From Firmicutes bacterium UBA1535 (GTDB taxonomy: Bacteria; Bacillota; Clostridia; Tissierellales; Sedimentibacteraceae): DNA of 16,828 bases. This document shows, piece by piece, positions 8,103-14,491 of this stretch. A program made the position numbers and the translations under genes. The first letter of the stretch is position 1; each line of letters opens with the position of its first letter. Location: contig DCPV01000065.1 in assembly GCA_002323775.1 (NCBI GenBank), positions 1 through 16,828 of the forward strand, in the 5' to 3' direction. The notes beneath the pieces were generated by a model, which was given only the letters and a program-made list of their open reading frames with translations, did not search any database and was not told the origin of the DNA.

Positions 8103-8147
8103 AAAATAGCACCTATATTTAAAATTCTAACCCCAAATTTATGTGCT
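8103..8147 (+). repeat. Degenerate hairpin resembling the cheV terminator
   Basis: AGCAC (8108-8112) pairs with GTGCT (8143-8147), and after two mismatches ATTT (8117-8120) pairs with AAAT (8135-8138). Both arms match the cheV terminator at 13969-14011: AAAATAGCAC (10 bases) on the left and AATTTATGTGCT (12 bases) on the right. The T-run is lost here, so it looks like a decayed terminator or a new alternative fold. It shares bases 8141-8147 with the next hairpin, so the two cannot form together. Confidence 0.4.
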
Positions 8148-8177
8148 TTACGTTACAATTAATAACGTAAGGTGCAT
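8141..8177 (+). promoter_or_regulatory. 14-bp hairpin with palindromic core ahead of the potassium operon
   Basis: TTACGTT (8148-8154) and AACGTAA (8164-8170) are perfect arms around a 9-base loop. At RNA level the stem extends seven more pairs outward (8141-8147 with 8171-8177), three of them G-U. The DNA palindrome could bind a regulator; the RNA stem could be a leader switch. It lies 53 bases before the start codon at 8230. Neither role is proven. Confidence 0.45.
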
Positions 8178-8185
8178 ACTTGAAT

Positions 8186-8201
8186 TTGTATGAAGTTGTA
8201 T
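8186..8201 (+). promoter_or_regulatory. Direct repeat TTGTAT-N4-TTGTAT, candidate response-regulator site
   Basis: TTGTAT occurs at 8186-8191 and 8196-8201, 10 bp apart start to start. OmpR/KdpE-type regulators bind tandem half-sites at about this spacing, and a KdpE-like gene lies in the same module. The second repeat overlaps TATAAA (8199-8204), the best -10 candidate, for which no good -35 is seen. Confidence 0.3.
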
Positions 8202-8229
8202 AAATAAAGATGAGAGATCGGGTGATATT

Positions 8230-8685
8230 TTGGAATGGTTAATTATAATCGTATTTATAGCGTTCCTTCTAGGTATAGGTAAGTTTAGCTTATGGCTATT
8301 TAAGGATTTTTTCGATACATTAGATGCACAGAAAATTGGTGATAAATCAGCTCGTGTGCTTCTATTTGGATTTACGGAACTTGCCCTTGAGCTTGCAAGG
8401 CTGTTTGAAAGTCACAACATAGATTATCTTCAAATAGAAAACGAAACTCAGCTTGGCATAGATGCCATCTTTACCCATCTGGTGGCATTATCTGATTCTG
8501 ATTTAGATAACTTAACAATAAGTCGTATCGGAGAACGTATGATAAATATTCGTTTACAATTTATCATGTGCAACGAATTTAGAAACGACGGGATATTTAA
8601 GAATAACGGTATGCCTTATTTTCATAAAAAGGAACGCAGTGCCGATGAAATATTAAGGCAAATGTTCCCTTTAATAAAGGAGTGA
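8230..8685 (+). CDS. Membrane-anchored protein with a degenerate RCK/Rossmann-like domain
   Basis: A 151-residue protein starting with TTG 8230; GGGTGA lies five bases upstream and no in-frame ATG competes. One N-terminal membrane helix (about 3-24) is followed by a cytoplasmic domain. Residues 41-70 (ARVLLFGFTELALELARLFE...) align by eye with the start of the RCK domain of the gene at 10052: strand, glycine turn, helix, second strand ending in acidic E70. The dinucleotide motif GMGRFG is replaced by GFTELA, so one or more turn glycines are lost. 'THLVALSDSDLDNL' and the region to 'MPYFHKKERSADEI' parallel the later RCK strands and helices. About 20 residues in the middle are missing. It lies four bases before ktrB and is surely cotranscribed, so an accessory role in transporter gating or assembly is inferred. 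No family name is recognised. Confidence 0.7.
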   Translation: MEWLIIIVFIAFLLGIGKFSLWLFKDFFDTLDAQKIGDKSARVLLFGFTELALELARLFESHNIDYLQIENETQLGIDAIFTHLVALSDSDLDNLTISRIGERMINIRLQFIMCNEFRNDGIFKNNGMPYFHKKERSADEILRQMFPLIKE

Positions 8686-8689
8686 ATAT

Positions 8690-10033
8690 ATGATTAAAAA
8701 GATAAATATAAAATTTTCGTATACGCAGACCATCGCTTTTGGATTTGTTGTGCTTATTCTTGTAGGTGCTTTGATTTTATGTCTTCCAATCTCATCTCGC
8801 AGCGGCGAATGGACTTCGCTGCCGGACACACTATTTACCGCTACCAGTGCTACTTGTGTGACTGGGCTTGTTTTGTATGATACTTATATGCAATGGTCAA
8901 TAGTTGGACAGCTTGTCATATTATTTCTGATTCAGATGGGCGGAATAGGTTTTATGACTGTGATTACTATGTTCTCAATATTTATGAAACGTAGGATTGG
9001 ACTGCACGAACGTCAGCTTCTTGTGCAATCGGCTGGAACACTGCGATTGTCGGGAGTCGTTCGCCTAATCAAGCGTATCGTAATAGGATCTGTTTTTTTT
9101 GAGCTTTCAGGAGCGGCTTTGCTTGCCACTCGATTTTGTCCGCAAATGGGGTTTTGGAGAGGAATTTATAACGCAATCTTTCATTCAGTATCAGCATTTT
9201 GTAACGCCGGCTTTGATATTATGGGAAAATATGGTCAGTTTTCGTCCTTAACAAGTTATGCAGGAGACCCTGTTGTCAGCCTGACAATCTCTATGCTGAT
9301 TGTAATTGGCGGTATTGGATTTATTGTATGGGATGACATTGCCAAACATAAACTGAGATTTCGTGAATACACATTGCATTCCAAAATCGTTCTGACAGTC
9401 ACAGCGATATTGATTGGAGCGGGATGGCTGCTATTTTATATCTTTGAAGCAAGAGGAGTTTTATCGGGGTTGAGTGGTGCAGATAAGGTGATTGCCGCAC
9501 TGTTTCAATCAATCACACCTAGGACAGCAGGCTTTAATATAGTTGACATGGAGGGTCTGTCCGAATCAGGAAGTTTTTTAACTATTATCTTGATGTTTAT
9601 CGGTGGTAGCTCTGGCTCAACTGCTGGAGGCATAAAAACGACGACATTAGCAGTATTATTTTTAAATGTCTTTGCATCTTCTCGTAAGATACGCCATGTC
9701 AAGGTTTATAAACGCAGTATTGAAGATAAGCTTATACGAGAAGCCGGGGCATTCTTTACTGTTTATCTTGCTACAGTGACGGCTGCAACCATGTTATTGT
9801 GTGCTTTAGAGCCATTTTCACTAAAACAAATTCTGTTTGAAGTGGTTTCGGCAATCGGAACGGTAGGACTTACAGTAGGTATCACACCATATATCGGAAC
9901 TGTGTCAAAGGTCGTCATTATACTATTGATGTTTGTAGGAAGGGTTGGCTGGCTTACGCTGGTATTTGCACTTGCCGGAAAACACTTTGACCCGCCATTA
10001 GAAAGAGTACCTGAGAAAATATTAATAGGATAG
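8690..10033 (+). CDS. ktrB: Potassium (sodium-coupled) uptake pore subunit, KtrB/TrkH family
   Basis: This is a 447-residue integral membrane protein of the superfamily of K+ transporters, made of four M1-P-M2 repeats. Each pore loop with its filter glycine is visible: TCVTGL (G59), CNAGF (G174), RTAGF (G281) and GTVGL (G393). The M2 gating loop of the third repeat reads GGSSGSTAGG (305-314), and 'QMGGIGFMT' (82-90) follows the first. The length and lack of extra N-terminal helices favour KtrB over TrkH. AAAGGAG lies about six bases before ATG 8690. The protein should be gated by the cytoplasmic RCK ring encoded next. Arginine is mostly CGN here, unlike ftsH and cheV, a sign of foreign origin. 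Function is confident, ion coupling is by family analogy. Confidence 0.92.
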   Translation: MIKKINIKFSYTQTIAFGFVVLILVGALILCLPISSRSGEWTSLPDTLFTATSATCVTGLVLYDTYMQWSIVGQLVILFLIQMGGIGFMTVITMFSIFMKRRIGLHERQLLVQSAGTLRLSGVVRLIKRIVIGSVFFELSGAALLATRFCPQMGFWRGIYNAIFHSVSAFCNAGFDIMGKYGQFSSLTSYAGDPVVSLTISMLIVIGGIGFIVWDDIAKHKLRFREYTLHSKIVLTVTAILIGAGWLLFYIFEARGVLSGLSGADKVIAALFQSITPRTAGFNIVDMEGLSESGSFLTIILMFIGGSSGSTAGGIKTTTLAVLFLNVFASSRKIRHVKVYKRSIEDKLIREAGAFFTVYLATVTAATMLLCALEPFSLKQILFEVVSAIGTVGLTVGITPYIGTVSKVVIILLMFVGRVGWLTLVFALAGKHFDPPLERVPEKILIG

Positions 10034-10051
10034 AATTGGAGGAATTAATCT

Positions 10052-10720
10052 ATGAAACAAAAACAAAAGGTAAAATCAATTTTAGTAATTGGAATGGGGC
10101 GTTTCGGAAAGCATCTTGCTGTGAAGCTTTTTGAGCTAGGTAATGCTGTAATGGTCGTCGATAAGGATGATAAAATTATTCAGAGTGTTTCGTCTATCAT
10201 CGAGGATGTTATTGTCGGTGATTGCACCGATGAAAATGTAGTCAGCGCACTTGGCATTGGCAATTTTGACATGTGCTTTGTTACAATAGGAAAAAACTTT
10301 GAATCGTCGTTGGTTGTCACATCTTTGTTGAAAAAGTTTGGAGCTAAGTATATAGTTACAAAAGCAGGCAGAGATATTCAAACTGATATTCTTAAAAAAA
10401 TTGGAGCAGACGAGGTCGTATATCCAGAACGTGAGCTAGCCGAAAAGCTTGCTGTCAAATATAATGCGAGCAGTATACTTGACTATATCGAGCTGTCCTC
10501 AGAACACGCAATTTACGAAATATATATTCCTGAGGATTGGGTGGGAAAAACTATAGGAGAGATTAATGTGAGGAGAAAATACCGCATTAATATAATTGCA
10601 GTTAAAAATGAAGCATCAGTACAGCCAATGCCAAGTGCTGATTATGAATTTCACGAGGGAGAACAAATTGTTATAAGCGGAAAACCGGCAGATATAAAAC
10701 GCTTGACATCACAAGGATAG
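10052..10720 (+). CDS. ktrA: Potassium uptake regulatory RCK protein, KtrA/TrkA family
   Basis: KtrA forms an octameric ring under the KtrB pore and opens it on nucleotide binding. The 222-residue protein has an RCK N domain (about 7-135) with the motif GMGRFG at 14-19 and acidic D37 at the end of strand 2 (VVDKDD). 'GDCTDENVV' follows, as usual. An RCK C domain occupies about 145-222 ('GKTIGEINVRRKYRINIIAVK'); in Firmicutes this domain is a known c-di-AMP receptor that closes the channel. GGAGGAA lies about ten bases before ATG 10052 and 18 bases separate it from ktrB. The stop codon lies inside an inverted repeat shared with the convergent regulator gene. Assignment to KtrA rather than full-length TrkA follows from the single RCK unit. 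Confidence 0.92.
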   Translation: MKQKQKVKSILVIGMGRFGKHLAVKLFELGNAVMVVDKDDKIIQSVSSIIEDVIVGDCTDENVVSALGIGNFDMCFVTIGKNFESSLVVTSLLKKFGAKYIVTKAGRDIQTDILKKIGADEVVYPERELAEKLAVKYNASSILDYIELSSEHAIYEIYIPEDWVGKTIGEINVRRKYRINIIAVKNEASVQPMPSADYEFHEGEQIVISGKPADIKRLTSQG

Positions 10721-10747
10721 TCGGATTTTTAAGTAATACGACTATCC
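10715..10747. repeat. Inverted repeat spanning the convergent gene ends
   Basis: GGATAGTCG (10715-10723) and CGACTATCC (10739-10747) form a perfect 9-bp stem with a 15-base loop. The left arm holds the ktrA stop codon; the right arm encodes the end of the convergent response regulator. A T-run lies in the loop rather than after the stem, so it is at best a weak two-way terminator. Confidence 0.45.
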
Positions 10748-11430
10748 GTAAATCTATAACCAATTCCAATTTCTGTAAATATAAATTTAGGATGAGATGT
10801 GTCTGCTTCAATTTTTCTGCGTAAAGACGTCATACACACTCGGATGCTTTTGGTATCGCCAGTTTCGGAATACCCCCATACTTCCTTAGTTATTTGATGG
10901 TGTGTAATGACCTTGCCGTAATTTACCGCTAAAAACGTAAGAAGTTTGTATTCCAAAGGCGTCAAATGAACTTCGTCATCTCCGAGGAACACACGATGTC
11001 TTTGTAAATCAATCGTTAGGTCATCGAAACGATAAATATCTACAGGCTCGGTGGCATTTTCATGAACAATAAATCGTTCCATGACACGAACACGGGCAAG
11101 AAGCTCTCCCATGTTGAACGGCTTTGTTACGTAGTCATTCGCTCCCATGTCAAGGGCAGAAATTTTATCTTCTTCTTGTTCCCTTGCCGATACTACGAGA
11201 ATAGGAATTCTTGAAACCTTGCGGATTTCCTCAATTACAGTTACGCCGTCCATATCAGGAAGTCCGAGGTCAAGCATAATAATATCAGGATTTTCTGTGC
11301 AGAAAAGAAGGATACCATCCTGCCCAGTCGTGGCAGTAGATAGACGGTATCCTTTTGCTTTTAATGCCAGCGACACAAAGTTTATGATTTTTGAATCATC
11401 TTCAATGATAAGAATGTGATTATTTGACAT
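10729..11430 (-). CDS. kdpE: OmpR/KdpE-family response regulator
   Basis: A 233-residue two-domain regulator. The receiver domain (about 4-118) has the acidic pocket E10/D11/D12, phosphorylation site D54 in MLDLGLPD, switch residue S81 and K103 in VTKPF. A winged-helix DNA-binding domain (about 135-228) ends with 'VCMTSLRRKIEADTSHPKFIFTEIGIGYRF'. It starts two bases after the kinase stop codon; its AAGGAGG site lies within the last codons of the kinase, so the pair is translationally coupled. The overall sequence is close to KdpE. No kdpFABC genes are visible, so the likely targets are the adjacent ktrBA operon and its own operon, which is inference. Arginine codons again favour CGN. Confidence 0.88.
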   Translation of the reverse strand: MSNNHILIIEDDSKIINFVSLALKAKGYRLSTATTGQDGILLFCTENPDIIMLDLGLPDMDGVTVIEEIRKVSRIPILVVSAREQEEDKISALDMGANDYVTKPFNMGELLARVRVMERFIVHENATEPVDIYRFDDLTIDLQRHRVFLGDDEVHLTPLEYKLLTFLAVNYGKVITHHQITKEVWGYSETGDTKSIRVCMTSLRRKIEADTSHPKFIFTEIGIGYRFTDSRIT

Positions 11431-11432
11431 AT

Positions 11433-12584
11433 TTATTCCTCCTTGTACGGTAGTTTGACTGTAAAACTCGCCCCGCCGTCCTTGTTATTTTCTGCAGTGA
11501 TTTTGCCGCCGTGGGCTGAAACGATAGCCTTGCATATGGAAAGTCCGAGTCCGACTCCACGCCCTTTATCCGCTGAATGTCCCGGTAAGGTAACAAAGCT
11601 GTCAAATAGAGTATCACGTATGCTCTCGTCAATACCCTTGCCATTGTCTGATACCTCAAAAATGATTTGATCTTTGTCAGTCCGAACGTATAGTACAACG
11701 TCAACATTTTTGTCTGTATGTTTATATGCGTTGTCAAGTAAATTGAAAAGAACTTGAACGAACAGCTTGCCATCCACTTCGACAAGAATAATTTCATCAG
11801 GGATTTTAACTTTAAGCCGATTTTGATTTGTTAGGAAAGGAACACGTGAAATGACCTGTGTTATTAAATCGTCAACAGCTTCAAAATCCTTTTTAAGCGA
11901 TAACTTGCCTTCGGTAATACGTGTCATGTCAAGAATATTCTGTACAGTACTGATAAGTCTTGCTGATTCTTCGTTGATGTCACGTGCAAGCCCTTTGACA
12001 GCATTTTCATCAAGCGATGGAAAATTTTCAATGATTATACTGCTTGCTCCCATAATTCCGGTAAGAGGCGTACGTATATCGTGCGAAACGCTACGAAGCA
12101 ATGTACTTTTAAGACGCTCGCTTTCTATGGCAAGTGCAATTTTATTGCGTTCCTCATACATAATTTGTGCATTTTTCTCACTTTGACGTGCAAGAGCAGC
12201 TTGACGGCGTGAGCGGGCTGATAAATAACCGCCGACCAATGCTGTGATCAGAAAGAAAACCAGCAAAAGAATATCCTCTCGGCTGTAAATTCTAAACGTA
12301 AATTTAGGCTCAGTAAAAAAATAGTTGCATAAAAACACGCTTATAATAGAGGTTAAAAAACCATAAACATATCCGGGGGTTATGATTGTGGAAAGCAAAA
12401 CACCGATTAAAAAAATCATAAGTAAATTTTCTTTACCTATGCCTGTGTTATCTAATATAAGAGAAACGCTTGTTGCAACTGTGCAAATCGCCAACACAAT
12501 ACCTAAACTGAACAAAACAGTATGGTATGTTATTTTTTCCTCATCTGTATCTAAAAAAATATGCCGTAAATTAAATTTTCTCAT
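11433..12584 (-). CDS. KdpD-like sensor histidine kinase, short form without the KdpD N-terminal domains
   Basis: This 383-residue membrane kinase begins directly with a DUF4118-type block of four helices (about 22-42, 52-70, 73-90 and 104-122). 'NYFFTEPKFTF' (87-97) is the KdpD signature after helix three. A coiled linker leads to the dimerisation domain with H168 in SVSHDIRTPLTG. The ATPase domain has N285 (NLLDNAYKHT), DNGKGI (313-318) and GRGVGLGL (341-348). Full KdpD proteins have about 900 residues, with a cytoplasmic KdpD plus Usp region (a known c-di-AMP target in some Firmicutes) before the helices, and often a GAF domain after them. All of that is absent. GGAGG lies ten bases before ATG 12584. 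It probably senses potassium or turgor through the membrane part; this is inference. Confidence 0.88.
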   Translation of the reverse strand: MRKFNLRHIFLDTDEEKITYHTVLFSLGIVLAICTVATSVSLILDNTGIGKENLLMIFLIGVLLSTIITPGYVYGFLTSIISVFLCNYFFTEPKFTFRIYSREDILLLVFFLITALVGGYLSARSRRQAALARQSEKNAQIMYEERNKIALAIESERLKSTLLRSVSHDIRTPLTGIMGASSIIIENFPSLDENAVKGLARDINEESARLISTVQNILDMTRITEGKLSLKKDFEAVDDLITQVISRVPFLTNQNRLKVKIPDEIILVEVDGKLFVQVLFNLLDNAYKHTDKNVDVVLYVRTDKDQIIFEVSDNGKGIDESIRDTLFDSFVTLPGHSADKGRGVGLGLSICKAIVSAHGGKITAENNKDGGASFTVKLPYKEE

Positions 12585-12590
12585 TAGCTA

Positions 12591-12790
12591 TTAGCCTCCA
12601 TGTTCAATAATTCTCCCACAGTATAGTAATAAATCGCATAACTTGTCTATTATCATATAATCAATCCTTATAGCTTTATTGTTAAACAAATTTGAAATAG
12701 TATTCTTTAACAAGCCTGTTTTTTCGTGAACATCTTTAATGAAAATCAGTGTTTCTCCATCAAGGTTGAAAGGGTGCGATGAATAGCCAT
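12591..12790 (-). pseudogene. Frameshifted small Cro/C1-type HTH regulator upstream of the kinase
   Basis: On the reverse strand AGGTGA is followed five bases later by ATG (12790-12788), opening MAIHRTLSTLMEK and then a TGA (12748-12746). In the next frame the open sequence continues through 'DVHEKTGLLKNTISNLFNNK' and 'IRIDYMIIDKLCDLLLYC' to TAA at 12593-12591. Together they spell a typical small XRE protein of about 66 residues: 'MAIH..LSTLM', 'KTG...NTIS.L.N.K..RID...ldkLCd.L'. The joining point lies near 12760-12750, and one or two bases appear to be missing. It lies between the operon promoter and the kinase start, and the kinase ribosome binding site overlaps its end. A sequencing error or programmed frameshift is possible; decay is the simpler reading. 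Confidence 0.7.
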
Positions 12791-12800
12791 GTACATCACC

Positions 12801-12829
12801 TAATAATTATTATTATAATTATTATACCA
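12801..12829 (-). promoter_or_regulatory. Predicted promoter and adjacent palindrome of the HTH-kinase-regulator operon
   Basis: On the reverse strand TGG-TATAAT (12829-12821) is an extended -10; no convincing -35 is seen. Overlapping it, TAATAATTAT (12801-12810) and ATAATTATTA (12815-12824) form a perfect 10-bp inverted repeat with a 4-base loop, which could be an operator of the small HTH protein or of the response regulator. The sequence is very AT-rich, so symmetry by chance is a concern. Confidence 0.45.
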
Positions 12830-12918
12830 CATATATTTAATTTTGGGAATATTACAATAAGTGTAGATTTAAAACAACTAATAATGCAATTTTTACCTTG
12901 TCTTTTTATTAAAAATTC

Positions 12919-12947
12919 TTGTAATTTATTAAAGATAATGGTAAAAT
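12919..12947 (+). promoter_or_regulatory. Predicted SigA promoter of cheV
   Basis: TTGTAA (12919-12924) and TAAAAT (12942-12947) are separated by exactly 17 bp, matching four and five consensus positions. The leader to ATG 13038 would be about 84 nt. No SigD-type motif was found. The rest of the 453-base gap between the kinase and cheV is the HTH remnant, the leftward promoter and plain AT-rich sequence. Confidence 0.5.
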
Positions 12948-13037
12948 GTCATTTAAAGGCATATTGAGTAAATTTTTAAAATTTTAAATAAGAAATTGTA
13001 AGAAATTTAAACAAAATAGAAAGGAACGTGTATTACT

Positions 13038-13964
13038 ATGGAAGAATTAAGAACCGATATATTATTAGAATCTGGTACTAATGAAATGGGAATTATGGAA
13101 TTTACTATTGCAGGGCATAATTTTGGAATAAACGTTGCAAAAGTTAAGGAAATAATAACTTATTGTCCTGTTACTCCAATGCAAATGTCTCATCCTGCGA
13201 TAGAGGGCGTTTTTAAACCAAGAGATGAGCTGATGACTGTTATAAATCTTCCAAAATATTTAGGTTTACCAGAATCTGAAAATATTGAGAAAGATATAAT
13301 TATTATCGCTGATTTTAATATGATGAGAGTAGCGTTTCACGTTAACACAGTTATTGGTATAATAAAAATTTCTTGGGAATCAATTTCAAAGCCTGATAAA
13401 ACTATATATGGTGGAACAGAAGGAGTTGCTACAGGAATAGCTGAATACGACAAAAGACTTGTTACAATTCTTGACTTTGAAAAGATAATTTCAGATATTA
13501 GTCCTGAAAGCGGAATTAAGCTTAGTGACTTAGATTACTTAGGAGAAAGAAATAACCGCTCTGAATATCCTATATTAATAGCTGAGGATTCAATGCTTTT
13601 ATCAAGACTTATAACAGAATCACTTAAAAAAGCCGGTTATACTAATATAACAAAGACAAGTAACGGTAAAGAGGCATGGGATTACTTAAATGAATTAAAA
13701 TCTCATAATGAGGTAGAATCAAATGTATCCTGTCTTATAACTGATATTGAGATGCCTCAAATGGATGGACATAGACTGGTAAAGCTTATAAGAGACGATC
13801 AAAAGCTTAGAACAATACCTATAGTTATCTTCTCATCTTTGATTAATGATGAAATGAAAATAAAAGGCAGACAGCTTGGTGCAGATGAACAGATATCAAA
13901 ACCAGAGATTGTAAATTTAGTTTCAGTGATAGATAGATTAGTAGGACATAAACATTTTGGATAA
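13038..13964 (+). CDS. cheV: Chemotaxis coupling and adaptation protein CheV
   Basis: CheV joins a CheW-like coupling domain to a receiver domain and links chemoreceptors to CheA while tuning their output by phosphorylation. In the 308 residues the CheW-like domain occupies about 16-155 ('EFTIAGHNFGINVAKVKEII', 'GVFKPRDELMTVINLPKYLG'). The receiver covers about 177-305, with acidic pair E183/D184, phosphorylation site D236 in LITDIEMPQMDG, S266 and K288 in ISKPE. AAAGGAA lies about twelve bases before ATG 13038, a rather long spacing. It is a single-gene unit ended by a strong terminator, and faces two receptor genes, its likely partners. Arginine codons return to AGA here, as in the ftsH cluster. 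Confidence 0.95.
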   Translation: MEELRTDILLESGTNEMGIMEFTIAGHNFGINVAKVKEIITYCPVTPMQMSHPAIEGVFKPRDELMTVINLPKYLGLPESENIEKDIIIIADFNMMRVAFHVNTVIGIIKISWESISKPDKTIYGGTEGVATGIAEYDKRLVTILDFEKIISDISPESGIKLSDLDYLGERNNRSEYPILIAEDSMLLSRLITESLKKAGYTNITKTSNGKEAWDYLNELKSHNEVESNVSCLITDIEMPQMDGHRLVKLIRDDQKLRTIPIVIFSSLINDEMKIKGRQLGADEQISKPEIVNLVSVIDRLVGHKHFG

Positions 13965-13968
13965 TAAT

Positions 13969-14015
13969 AAAATAGCACATAAATAATATTAATTAATTTA
14001 TGTGCTATTTTTTAT
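13969..14015. terminator. Bidirectional terminator between cheV and the chemoreceptor gene
   Basis: A perfect 16-bp stem, AAAATAGCACATAAAT (13969-13984) with ATTTATGTGCTATTTT (13996-14011), has an 11-base loop and T-rich tails on both strands. It serves cheV from the left and the receptor gene from the right. Confidence 0.93.
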
Positions 14016-14028
14016 TTTAATTTATTAT

Positions 14029-14491
14029 CTATCTTGCAGTACTTTTTTGTAAATTAAATTTTTCAACTTCATGGCGTAGGGTAACTGCCTGTGCTGACAT
14101 TTCTTCGCTTGTTGCTGAGTTTTCCTCTGCATTTGCAGCGTTTGTCTGTACAATAGCAGATATTTGAGAAATTCCTTCTTTGATTTGTTCAATTGATATT
14201 GATTGATCAGAAGAAGCTCTTTCAATTTGTTCAAAGCTATCAACTACACTTGAAGTACTAATTCCAACTCTATGAAGAATTTGTGCTGTTTGCTCTGTGA
14301 TTTCTGTACCTCTTGTAACTGCTTGAATTGAAGCGTTTATAAGCTCAACTGTTTTCTTAGCTGCATCTCCGGATTTTTCAGCAAGAGCTCTAACCTCATC
14401 TGCAACTACAGCAAATCCCTTTCCGGCATTTCCGGCACGAGCAGCCTCAATTGCTGCATTTAATGCAAGGATATTTGTTTGGAATGCAATA
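14029..14491 (-). repeat. Chemoreceptor 3' segment, copy 1 of a 463-bp direct repeat
   Basis: This stretch encodes the signalling tip to the C-terminus and is repeated in the same orientation at 16366-16828, offset 2,337 bases. The two encoded segments differ at 15 of 153 residues by my count (about 90% identity). It is a paralogue repeat and a likely substrate for recombination or gene conversion. Confidence 0.85.

Noticed and set aside
8046..8229. c-di-AMP (ydaO-type) riboswitch before the potassium operon
   Set aside because: Expected from context, but the conserved ydaO segments are not visible and the region is shorter and more AT-rich than that class.
11420..11797. Open reverse frame overlapping the histidine kinase in another frame
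   Set aside because: The kinase frame carries all catalytic motifs; this frame is a shadow with no recognisable domain.
12779..12967. Forward open frame of 62 codons in the kinase-cheV gap
   Set aside because: It contains an isoleucine run from the AT repeat, crosses the leftward promoter and lacks a ribosome binding site.
12950..13037. SigD-type (flagellar) promoter for cheV
   Set aside because: TAAA and GGCATATT occur near 12942-12965 but the spacing and the GCCGATAT core do not fit; the SigA match is better.
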